DNA of 61,634 nucleotides from Chryseobacterium rhizosphaerae (GTDB taxonomy: Bacteria; Bacteroidota; Bacteroidia; Flavobacteriales; Weeksellaceae), in contig NZ_QNUF01000031.1 of NCBI RefSeq assembly GCF_003385455.1, forward strand, positions 1 to 61,634. The letters run 5' to 3'. Shown piece after piece: positions 24,912 to 32,734 of the stretch. Numbering within the stretch: the first letter of the stretch is position 1; each line of letters starts with the position of its first letter. The notes beneath the pieces are model-generated. The model did no database searches. It saw only the letters and a list, made by a program, of their open reading frames with translations, and was not told where the DNA came from. Both the position numbers and the translations under genes were made by a program.

Positions 24912-26438
24912 ATGAAAACACATTTGTTCTCAGGTTCCTGTTTTACAAAAACAGCCCTGCTAGTCTCTTTATTGTACCTTATGAGCAGCTTGTTCTCTGC
25001 ACAACCCAGCACTTATGCAACAAGTGAAGCCCATACCGTCTCTGCCCCTTGTCTGGGCTGCAGCATTCAAAATCCACAAAATGCCGTAGGCAACAACCTA
25101 ACCAATTATTCTTCTTTAAAGATGGGAATCGGTTTATTGGGAAAAGTAGAGAAAACGCTCATATTCCCGGCAACCAGCTTACAAAAATTAGCAATCCACA
25201 TTGGGACAGGTAATGGCGAACTGACAGCGGCATTGCTAAGCGCAGCCACCATAGAAACCATGAACGGAAATGTTTCCAATGGGGACAGCAGGATCATAGA
25301 CAGCCAGATCCTAACCATTAACGCAGGACCTGGTGACAATGGAGTGATCCAACTCAGACCTTCCAAGTCTTATGACCGGGTTAAAATAAGCCTCAATGCA
25401 GGAATTCTTAGCCTGAATCGTGAATTGCGAATTTATTACGCCTATCAGTCGGCTTTTGTCACACCATGCGCCGCCATCCTACCGGGTGATCCTTACCTTT
25501 ATTATCCTTTTGATGGAAATAACGAGGAAATAATCAGAAATTTGGATCTTTATCCTTCATCTCCTCCTAATTCATTTCAAAATAGTCTGGTATGCGGCAA
25601 GGCCCTCATAATTCCTTCCTCCCTTTCAGAAATATTAGAGTCTGAACATCTTCCAATGAATTATGAAAAAACGATATCTTTCTGGGCAAGCACAACGAGC
25701 GGATTAACTCTAGGTATAGCTGATACAGAAATTGATATAACATTAGATTCAATTAAAGTAAGAGCATTTGGTCCTGGTTATCAAGTGTCTAAAAGAGTAC
25801 CAGTGTATACTAGTACCAGCCTTCATCATTATTCAATAACCGTTCTACCAACATTCCGCACCCCTATTGAGAAAACGCTCTGTGAACAACAGGGAGGAAC
25901 TTCTTACGATTGTTCAGTACCAACAAAAGAAACAATCTCTATTTATATGGATGGAGTTAAATGGTCTTCCTTTCCTCTTATTATTCAACCGGACATCAGT
26001 GCTCCAGAGCCAGATGATCAATCAATAATACTTAACGCTTTCCCTTACAGCTCAACCATTATTGATGAACTTCTTGTATATGATGAGGTGCTGCCTGATG
26101 AAGTACTCAAAAATTTACCTTGCGCTTATAACCTACCACAAAACTGTCCTTCAGGAAACCCTGCCCCATTAGTATCTGCAATGAAGACCACTCCTGCTGA
26201 AAATATACTTACTCTATCTCCCAATCCAACGAAAGGACGAATCATACTGGATGGAAATATTCCTATAGCAGGAACAGAAATTTTTGTTAATAATACTTTT
26301 GGGAAAGAAGTTTTCCGTAAAAAATTAAATTCCAAAACAGTTGATTTACCAGCTACATTACCAGAAGGAATCTACCTTATGACCCTGCAAACTCAGGATG
26401 GAAAAGTATATACCCATAAAATTATCCTTACAAAATAA
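24912..26438 (+). CDS. Secreted T9SS protein with CxGC repeat and LamG-like domain
   Basis: 508 aa from the ATG at 24912 (an in-frame ATG at 24852 would add 20 polar residues before the signal peptide and is unlikely). Signal peptide ending SSLFSAQ (about residue 34). Domain 1 (about 35-180) starts CLGCSIQNPQNAVG and resembles the repeat units of large Flavobacteriales surface proteins. Domain 2 (about 190-415) looks like a concanavalin/LamG fold (YYPFDGN near its start, IIDELLVYDEVL near its end). A type A sorting domain closes the protein (LTLSPNPTKGRIILDGN to YTHKIILTK). Probably surface-attached and carbohydrate or matrix binding. Paralog of the truncated gene upstream. Confidence 0.82.
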   Translation: MKTHLFSGSCFTKTALLVSLLYLMSSLFSAQPSTYATSEAHTVSAPCLGCSIQNPQNAVGNNLTNYSSLKMGIGLLGKVEKTLIFPATSLQKLAIHIGTGNGELTAALLSAATIETMNGNVSNGDSRIIDSQILTINAGPGDNGVIQLRPSKSYDRVKISLNAGILSLNRELRIYYAYQSAFVTPCAAILPGDPYLYYPFDGNNEEIIRNLDLYPSSPPNSFQNSLVCGKALIIPSSLSEILESEHLPMNYEKTISFWASTTSGLTLGIADTEIDITLDSIKVRAFGPGYQVSKRVPVYTSTSLHHYSITVLPTFRTPIEKTLCEQQGGTSYDCSVPTKETISIYMDGVKWSSFPLIIQPDISAPEPDDQSIILNAFPYSSTIIDELLVYDEVLPDEVLKNLPCAYNLPQNCPSGNPAPLVSAMKTTPAENILTLSPNPTKGRIILDGNIPIAGTEIFVNNTFGKEVFRKKLNSKTVDLPATLPEGIYLMTLQTQDGKVYTHKIILTK

Positions 26439-26848
26439 AAAGATAACAGCATATGATGAAGACAGGCGATTTAAGCCTGTCTTTTTCATTCTATAAAAAA
26501 ACAGATACTATCATTTTTTGCAACCAGATACTTTTCAACCATAAATCGAAAATTCAACGTAGCCAAAAGTTACAAAAGTGTTTATTTTGAACACTTAAGC
26601 TGGTTTAATATGCTACTGTATAAAAATTCACATAAGATAAAAGTCTTTGATTTTTCAAAAACTTAAGTGTACTTAATATATACAAAACATTCTTTCGTAC
26701 TCTTGATATTATACAAAGTAGATTATCTTTTAATTTTTCAAAATATTATATATATTTCTTATATTTAACATTAACGAAATAAGGAGGAAATAGTTTTGAC
26801 ATCAAAAGCGAATACTCTAAAAGTAAAAATAAACACAACAACATATCG
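26439..26848. other. Regulatory spacer before the AraC-TPR gene
   Basis: 410 bases. Besides the terminator it holds AAGTGTT/AACACTT (26576-26582 and 26590-26596, 7-base gap) and TTAAGT-GT-ACTTAA (26663-26676), two palindromes sharing an ACTTAAG core, possible binding sites of the downstream regulator. No gene seen. Confidence 0.4.
26459..26486 (+). terminator. Intrinsic terminator
   Basis: AAGACAGGC (26459-26467), 7-base loop, GCCTGTCTT (26475-26483), then TTT. Ends the T9SS gene at 26438. Confidence 0.85.
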
Positions 26849-28405
26849 ATGGAGAAAAAAATTATGCTCTTTCTCTTTCTTATCATTTCGAGTTTCTCAT
26901 TTTCTCAAAACTTTGATTTTGATAGCAAATACAATTATGCGCGCTATCTAGCTTCTAAAAATCCGGATAGCTCTGAAATCGTTTTGAATAGTATTATAGA
27001 TTCAGCACGGAAACAAAAAGAACCTGCCTATCTTGCGAAAGCCTATTATTTGAAATCATACAACTGTTATTTGAGATCAGACGCCAAAGGAACGCTTGAT
27101 TTTGCCCAAAAAGCGCTGACAGTTTCCAATGAAGCAAATTATGCACCTGGAAAGGCTCTTGCATATAAAATGCAAGGAGCTCAATATGCTAAGTTGGGAC
27201 TTTTAAAAGAAGCTTTTGAAAGCCTGAATAAAGGGTTATTTGAAATAAAAAGTAATAATACTGATGAAGGACATGAACTGAAAGGAATGCTTTACAATTC
27301 TTTTTTGATTCTTTTAAATCAGAATGAATACCAAAAGAAAGAATTCTACTCTACAAATGCTATTAGGGAGTTCCAACTGATTAAAAACAAGACCAGAAGA
27401 AATGAATTATTAATTTCTGCTTATACAAATTTTGGTTATATTTTATCCGAACTAAAAAAGTTTGATAGGGCAAAGTCTTTTTTTGTTAAAGCTCTTGCAC
27501 TAGCTGGTAAGGATAATCATTACCTAAGATCTAATATTTTCCATGATATAGGATTTTCATTTGATCAGCAAAATAAATCTGATAGTGCCGTTTTTTATTA
27601 TCAAAAAGCTCTAAAAATTGCCAATCAATATGGATTTAATGAAAAAAAAATAGACATTACTGAGGATCTTGAAGAGGCTTACAAAAAAATGAACGATCGT
27701 CAAAATGCTGAAAAATACAAACTGAAAAAGCTTGAACTTAAAGACAGTATCTCCTACGGTCAAAAAATGGTCGTCAATGAAACTCTTAATCAAAAAGAAG
27801 AGAACTTTAACCAAAAATTGGGTGAAAGTTATAAAGTGTCAAAAGGTGTGATTATTACTTGTTTAATTCTCCTTTTTCTTTTAATTATCTTTATTTTTTA
27901 TATAGTAAGGCTGAAGAAAAATCATAGAATTCTTGTAAAAAGGATTTATGAGAAAGGAATACCTACTGCTTCTTATGAAGAAATCTCTCCTGAGGAATCT
28001 ACTCAAGATCCAACTCCTATCAGCATTCCTGCAGATCTCAAGATTTCATCTGCTTCTGAGGAAAATATACTCAATGGTTTAATGAAATTTGAGAAAAATC
28101 TTGATTTTAATAATAAAAACGTTTCACTTTATAGTCTTTCTTCTGTCTTAAATGTGAACTCAAAATATCTATCGGCTGTCATCAAGAAGCACAAAAAGCT
28201 AAACTTCAATCAATACATCAATCACTTGAGAATCAAATATGTTATTGATCAATTAAAAAATGAACCACAATACCGTAAATATAAAATTAATCATCTTTCT
28301 GAAATTACTGGATATTCTTCCCATAGTGCTTTTTCTCTTGAATTTAAGAAAATTACAGGAATGCATCCTTCAGCTTTTATTAAAGCACTGGAAACAATAT
28401 CTTAG
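26849..28405 (+). CDS. Membrane-bound TPR-AraC family regulator
   Basis: 518 aa. An N-terminal signal sequence (LFLIISSFSFSQ) leads into periplasmic TPR repeats (about 25-310), one membrane helix (about 333-353, GVIITCLILLFLLII), a linker, and a cytoplasmic AraC-type double HTH (about 425-515; LSSVLNVNSKYLSAVI and HLSEITGYSSHSAFSLEFKK). This one-component transmembrane design is common in Flavobacteriales and is thought to couple an envelope signal to transcription. The neighbouring surface protein genes are likely targets, by position only. The palindromes upstream may be autoregulatory. Confidence 0.88.
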   Translation: MEKKIMLFLFLIISSFSFSQNFDFDSKYNYARYLASKNPDSSEIVLNSIIDSARKQKEPAYLAKAYYLKSYNCYLRSDAKGTLDFAQKALTVSNEANYAPGKALAYKMQGAQYAKLGLLKEAFESLNKGLFEIKSNNTDEGHELKGMLYNSFLILLNQNEYQKKEFYSTNAIREFQLIKNKTRRNELLISAYTNFGYILSELKKFDRAKSFFVKALALAGKDNHYLRSNIFHDIGFSFDQQNKSDSAVFYYQKALKIANQYGFNEKKIDITEDLEEAYKKMNDRQNAEKYKLKKLELKDSISYGQKMVVNETLNQKEENFNQKLGESYKVSKGVIITCLILLFLLIIFIFYIVRLKKNHRILVKRIYEKGIPTASYEEISPEESTQDPTPISIPADLKISSASEENILNGLMKFEKNLDFNNKNVSLYSLSSVLNVNSKYLSAVIKKHKKLNFNQYINHLRIKYVIDQLKNEPQYRKYKINHLSEITGYSSHSAFSLEFKKITGMHPSAFIKALETIS

Positions 28406-28426
28406 ATAGTATTTACTCTGGTTAAA

Positions 28427-28750
28427 TTATACTTTATCTGATTTTATTTTATTCTTGGCAATTCTATCAAAAAACTTGTTTGATGGTAGTGTGCCAGCTT
28501 TACCAAAAGCCTCTACTCCTGTGTATATTCCTACAATAGCATTTGACAGTTTTTGATAGACAGTATTTGAAACATAATCAATCCAATCCTGTCATTTCAG
28601 ATTAGGTTCCCTTCTGTTCTATAGATGCTACCTCAAACTCTCAACTGCAAATTGATTTGTATTATACCAAGACCCTCCGGCAAACCAAAAGACGTATTCA
28701 TGATTATTTCTCGTTTATTTTTGCGCATAATTTGCTATCTGTAAACATTG
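28427..28750 (-). pseudogene. Decayed gene remnant with in-frame stops
   Basis: A single minus-strand frame reads like protein through four stop codons. It includes NHEYVFWFAGGSWYNTNQFA, later QDWIDYVSNTVYQKLSNAIV, and GVEAFGKAGTLPSNKFFDRI near the final stop at 28427-28429. Stops interrupt it near 28592 and further upstream, so it is not expressed as a whole. The sequence looks like the C-terminal part of a larger, possibly RHS- or effector-like protein, but I do not recognise the family. Confidence 0.5.
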
Positions 28751-28870
28751 TATGTTACGATTATAGATACAGGAATATTTAATGTTCTAGGCTATAAACT
28801 TAATAAAGAAAGTACATTAGAAAAATTTCACATGAGTTTTATTTCAACATATCTCAAAATCTGTTAGATG

Positions 28871-29215
28871 TTAAACTTTGAATAATCTTTTCCATTTTGT
28901 TATTGTATTTCTACTGATATTAAAATGACTAGCCAATTCACCGTTATTATAACCTTTTTCCTTTTGAAATCTTAAAATATCTAAAATTGACGATTCATCA
29001 TAAAAGCGATGTTTTTTATTGAATTCAATTTCATCATCTTCTGTACCAATGAAAAGTATTTTATCTAATTGAAGAATATCTTTTATTTTCCATTCATCTT
29101 TTGCCAGGATAGCCTGACATTTTTCCCACTTATCAGGATGTTTTTTCTCTATTATATCTTTATAGATGCATTTGTAGTTGGGACGGGATACTACTTTTTG
29201 TACTTTTTCATCCAT
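28871..29215 (-). CDS. HTH protein, second of an overlapping pair
   Basis: 114 aa. The C-terminus is a helix-turn-helix (NNGELASHFNISRNTITKWK) of the type seen in transposase OrfA and related DNA-binding proteins; the N-terminal part begins with the family-like PNYKCIYKDIIEKKHPDKWE. It overlaps the 3' end of the preceding HTH gene by 25 bases, which suggests coupled translation. Such pairs recur in Chryseobacterium-like genomes as I remember them. No catalytic residues are present, so either a regulator or the DNA-binding part of a mobile element. Confidence 0.7.
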   Translation of the reverse strand: MDEKVQKVVSRPNYKCIYKDIIEKKHPDKWEKCQAILAKDEWKIKDILQLDKILFIGTEDDEIEFNKKHRFYDESSILDILRFQKEKGYNNGELASHFNISRNTITKWKRLFKV

Positions 29216-29622
29216 GTATACAAAGTTGTTTTTGGTATTCTATAATCTTCTATAATCTGTTTTCTAGTTTTTGTACCAGACTCAATGAGCTCTAATATAA
29301 AATTTATTATTCCTTGAGTATATAAGCTTTTTTTAAATTCAGGGAGATTTGATATTTTGATATTTGAAATTTTATTTTTTCCCAATGATGCAGGAGGAGA
29401 GAACAAGATCAGATGCTGAGAATAAATTCTAAAAAAATCATAATCAGTTAATTTGCACCATTGTAATAGTATATTTGAATCGAGGCTTTCAGATAGATAC
29501 ATCTGATCAATTTCTTTGATGCTACACTTAAAAAAATTACTGATTCTTGATATTCCAATTTTTTTCTCTTCCACACATTGCTTGATTAAAGAACCAATAT
29601 GTATTATTTTAAAAGATTCCAT
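29191..29622 (-). CDS. HTH protein, first of an overlapping pair
   Basis: 143 aa. The N-terminal half resembles a Cro/XRE-like helix region (IHIGSLIKQCVEEKKIGISR and following SNFFKCS), including IYSQHLILFSPPASLGK in the middle, and the C-terminus carries a second HTH (TRKQIIEDYRIPKTTLYTWM). It is the upstream partner of the 28871 gene. Having one HTH at each end is unusual for a simple repressor and fits a two-subunit DNA-binding complex. Function unknown. Confidence 0.7.
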   Translation of the reverse strand: MESFKIIHIGSLIKQCVEEKKIGISRISNFFKCSIKEIDQMYLSESLDSNILLQWCKLTDYDFFRIYSQHLILFSPPASLGKNKISNIKISNLPEFKKSLYTQGIINFILELIESGTKTRKQIIEDYRIPKTTLYTWMKKYKK

Positions 29623-29719
29623 GGGCTTAGTATTAAATTAATGTAATTACCTCTCTTATTTCGTATTATATACTATATTAAATTTGTATTTTTGATGGGA
29701 AAAGAGAGGCAATCCATTG

Positions 29720-30478
29720 TTATAAAATTGATGTAAAGTTAACAGGCATAGCCAAAATTTTATTCTCTGAACTTACATTAGGAGAAATTGCTGGATTCCT
29801 TATCCTCATATTAACCGGGTTTTGCGCTGAAGGGACAGGAAATGCACTAATTCCTTGTAAACTTGCTTTTAGATAATATGTTTTACTTGCCTCAGGCTGT
29901 CTAATAAATAACTCTCCATAGATTAAAGTACTTGTAGCTGGTCCATTAATTGTTCCACTTACCAGATTTCCTCCCTTTACATTACTATCGGATGATGATT
30001 TGTAATTTGAAGACGTTGTGTCGGAAGATAGAATCATTCTTATCCACATGGCTTGTCGATTCGTTAGCGGTACCCAATTTCCTGATGAATTTTGAGTCTC
30101 ACCTTGTGCATTCAGGCTAAATATAACTAGCCAATCTCCTTTGGGAAGAGTAATGGATGTTCCGGTATACATTGCAGGGGAAATGGATCCTGCTTCAGTA
30201 GTATCATCTGTAATACTAAATGTAATATCTGAGGGTTCTGCTTTATAGTCTGCCAAATGTGTTGTTCTGGAATCTTGTATTTGCCAAGAAGCATTTCCAT
30301 ACTCATCAGATACTAGTGTTTTTCCAACTAATGGCTGGTTTGGATCTCCTGATTCAGGCTCATATCTCATTGTTCCTTTCACGTGTAGTGTTTCCTTTGG
30401 GGTTGCTGTATTTATACCAAACTGCCCATAAAAAGATTGACTTAATATAAAAGTTAGGGGTAGAAATAATTTTTTCAT
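29720..30478 (-). CDS. Secreted fibre-like protein A (third gene of operon)
   Basis: 252 aa from the ATG at 30478; the frame is open upstream but the preceding 21 residues would precede the signal peptide. Signal peptide ending SFYGQ, then QFGINTATPKETLHVKGTMR, the stalk-start motif seen in many Bacteroidota fibre and tail-like proteins. A beta-rich domain follows with SITLPKGDWLVIFSL and STLIYGELFIRQPEASKTYY. No T9SS domain. It is related to the two upstream genes by layout and shared motifs and lies 11 bases from the middle one. Confidence 0.78.
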   Translation of the reverse strand: MKKLFLPLTFILSQSFYGQFGINTATPKETLHVKGTMRYEPESGDPNQPLVGKTLVSDEYGNASWQIQDSRTTHLADYKAEPSDITFSITDDTTEAGSISPAMYTGTSITLPKGDWLVIFSLNAQGETQNSSGNWVPLTNRQAMWIRMILSSDTTSSNYKSSSDSNVKGGNLVSGTINGPATSTLIYGELFIRQPEASKTYYLKASLQGISAFPVPSAQNPVNMRIRNPAISPNVSSENKILAMPVNFTSIL

Positions 30479-30488
30479 TTCAAATAAT

Positions 30489-31172
30489 TTAGTTAATAGG
30501 AATAGCATAAATTTGATTCTGTTTTTCAGTGGAAGCTCCAAAATTTATAAAATTTTCTAGACCTCCTATTTTCTCAATATTTGCAATCATATAGTAGGAT
30601 TTGTTAGTTGATGTATTATTATTGATTATAATATTTCCTAACATTAAGTCATAAGGAAGGGGGGCAACTAAAGCTCCTTTGAAATATGCCTGCCCAGATG
30701 TTCCTGAATTTGCACCTTCAATATCTAAAGACGGATTTACACCTCCTATTACATCCGAAAATGTTGCTCGTCCAATTAAAGCTTTATTACTTCCAGAAAG
30801 AGAAGTTGAAGCCTTCAATAACACAACACCTGTAACGATCCATCTTCCTGGTTGTAATGTGATTATTATACTTGTTGATTGCCATAAAGGATAAAGAGTA
30901 TTAATACTCGTACCAGTAGTTAAGGGAAAGATCTGAACTTTTCTAAATTTATTAGTAGCAACTTTTTCAAATGTTCCCTTGTTATCAGAGCTTTGTATAG
31001 TATAGTTGGAAGAAGATGTATTTACATTATCTTCAATTCTTAAAATATAAGGATTTGATGTTTTCACATGTAGTGTAGCAGTAGGTGATGTAGTACCTAT
31101 ACCTACATTCCCACTTTGCCCTTTAACAATAAGTGCAGCACATGATAGTGCTATAATATATAATAGTTTCAT
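30489..31172 (-). CDS. Secreted fibre-like protein B (middle gene of operon)
   Basis: 227 aa. Signal peptide ending LIVKGQ, then GNVGIGTTSPTATLHVKT. The globular part has IIITLQPGRWIVTGVVLL and LMLGNIIINNNTSTNKSYYM, matching in position the corresponding elements of the flanking paralogs, and ends NQIYAIPIN like ENKILAMPVN and ENRIYAVPFE in the other two. Sequence identity between the three is low, so they diverged long ago or bind different partners. Role unknown; jelly-roll-like trimeric head on a short stalk is an inference. Confidence 0.78.
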   Translation of the reverse strand: MKLLYIIALSCAALIVKGQSGNVGIGTTSPTATLHVKTSNPYILRIEDNVNTSSSNYTIQSSDNKGTFEKVATNKFRKVQIFPLTTGTSINTLYPLWQSTSIIITLQPGRWIVTGVVLLKASTSLSGSNKALIGRATFSDVIGGVNPSLDIEGANSGTSGQAYFKGALVAPLPYDLMLGNIIINNNTSTNKSYYMIANIEKIGGLENFINFGASTEKQNQIYAIPIN

Positions 31173-31192
31173 TTTTTAGATTATTTTAAAAG

Positions 31193-31846
31193 TTATTCAA
31201 ATGGAACTGCATAAATTCTATTTTCTCCCCAATAACTGGCAGAAAAACCATAAACTGAGTGAGAACCTCCTGTTCCAACCGGAGTTAAGGTTCCCCACAG
31301 ATAATAGCTTTTAAGATTATTGGTTTGATTATTTAAAAGTATATTGCCTACAAGCATTCCGTAGATATTGGGCCCTTTACATGAACCTGACATGATGGTT
31401 GCTGAATTTGGCAGATAATCTGATGTTGGACTACTTGACATGTTAGAGTCTGTAAAATAAGTCTCTGCTACAGCGCCAGCGGTTGAATCTCCTGTAAAAG
31501 CAGCGCTTATTAATTGTGACATCTTTACAATCCACTTACCAGGAGGTAGATCAATCCGTCCATTTAAATAACGAGGAGTTGTAAAAAATGTATTTATGCC
31601 GTTATTGGTTTCAATAGTGCCAAGTAAAGGACTAGCAGTACTTACTGACCACTTCATCGACCCATTATTAAAAACCTGTAACACCTTGCCTATACCCTCT
31701 GAAGGATTTTCTAATCTTAGTGTTCCTTTAACGTGTAATGTTTCTTGTGGTGAATTTAACCCAATGCCTACCTGTGCATGAACAAAGAAACAAATAAACA
31801 AAGACCCGCCAATCATTGCACTTTTTGTTGATAACAATTTTTTCAT
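31193..31846 (-). CDS. Secreted fibre-like protein C (first gene of operon)
   Basis: 217 aa. Signal peptide ending FFVHAQ, then VGIGLNSPQETLHVKGTLRL, RIDLPPGKWIVKMSQLI and IYGMLVGNILLNNQTNNLKS, the same order of elements as its two downstream paralogs. It starts the three-gene minus-strand unit (gaps of 20 and 10 bases). No T9SS or lipid anchor is visible, so the product is periplasmic or leaves the cell by an unseen route. Confidence 0.78.
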   Translation of the reverse strand: MKKLLSTKSAMIGGSLFICFFVHAQVGIGLNSPQETLHVKGTLRLENPSEGIGKVLQVFNNGSMKWSVSTASPLLGTIETNNGINTFFTTPRYLNGRIDLPPGKWIVKMSQLISAAFTGDSTAGAVAETYFTDSNMSSSPTSDYLPNSATIMSGSCKGPNIYGMLVGNILLNNQTNNLKSYYLWGTLTPVGTGGSHSVYGFSASYWGENRIYAVPFE

Positions 31847-32282
31847 ATTTTCATCATATTTAGTATTTATTCGAGTTTATTCGAGGATAAAAAATCTGGG
31901 TGTAAAGGTAAATTCAAAAGAACTAGGGATGCAATACAAGAAAAGTAAAAGCAATATGAATGATTATAAATAGTTGTATTTGTGTATGTTAAGTTGTTTT
32001 TAATAATACTAAAATTCCGAATTTTGATAAATTATATGGGGATTTCTTTAAGAACTCCTGGCTTAAGAATATCTCCTTTTGACTTATGGACACTAAAATA
32101 TCTCTAGAAAATTGAATTAAAATTTTCCCTTTTGGCAAGTTATCTTACATTTTCAAAAAAGCAAAATGTTACTGCTTAAGAAAAACTTAAGAGATATATA
32201 AATGCGTTTAATCCGGATTATTTAAAATGATAAAAATGCTAGGCACAAAAAATACAACTGTGTTTTTTTAAAAAAAATTTCA

Positions 32283-32386
32283 GTCCTTCATCTGGAACTT
32301 ATAAATATTTTCTAAAGCTAAGGCTAGAAACAAATATTGTAAAACGCATTGCTATTGATGACGTGATTGAGAAGTTAGAATTTTAG
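32283..32386 (+). pseudogene. 3' remnant of an unknown gene
   Basis: The frame reads SPSSGTYKYFLKLRLETNIV and on through IAIDDVIEKLEF to a TAG at 32384-32386, with no start and no open extension upstream. The composition is protein-like, but the family is not recognised. Confidence 0.3.
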
Positions 32387-32390
32387 CAGT

Positions 32391-32579
32391 TTATGAAGAT
32401 TTCTGGCAAAATATCGAATACTTCTCCATACAACTTTCAGGAATCTTATCATTGCCACTTTGGCTGTCAGTCTCAATTATTTCAAACATGTTTTCAGGGC
32501 TCGTAAAATAGTAAACTGATTTATTTTTTCGGGCATCGTATTTTTCACGGATTGGAGAAAATGGGTAGAAATACGTAAT
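32391..32579 (-). pseudogene. 3' remnant of an unknown gene, convergent with the previous one
   Basis: Minus-strand frame open from 32579 to the TAA at 32391-32393. It includes YFYPFSPIREKYDARKNKSV and ENMFEIIETDSQSGNDKIPE, with no credible start codon. Probably a gene tail left by a deletion. Confidence 0.35.
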
Positions 32580-32734
32580 CTATTTCCACAGATAATTTCT
32601 AGCTTTGAAATATCAATAATCATTTTTATTGATCCTCCGAAACCCAATCTCAGGTTTTACTCGTCATGTACTATCTGCATATTTTAGATTAAAATAATTT
32701 ATTCAAGATAAAAACTATAATAAAACTTAACACC

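Larger units (their letters stand above)
31847..32734. other. Gene-poor AT-rich spacer with two decayed 3' ends
   Basis: 888 bases. A plus-strand frame ends at 32386 with KLRLETNIVKRIAIDDVIEK, and a minus-strand frame open over 32391-32579 ends with FTSPENMFEIIETDSQSG and a short tail. Both read like genuine protein C-termini but have no starts, so they look like convergent gene remnants. The rest is AT-rich without recognisable features. It marks the right edge of the accessory block. Confidence 0.45.

Noticed and set aside
29650..29709. CCTCTCTT/AAGAGAGG inverted repeat as ends of a mobile element
   Set aside because: Only 8 bp with a 44-base gap and no transposase between; could be a weak terminator or chance.
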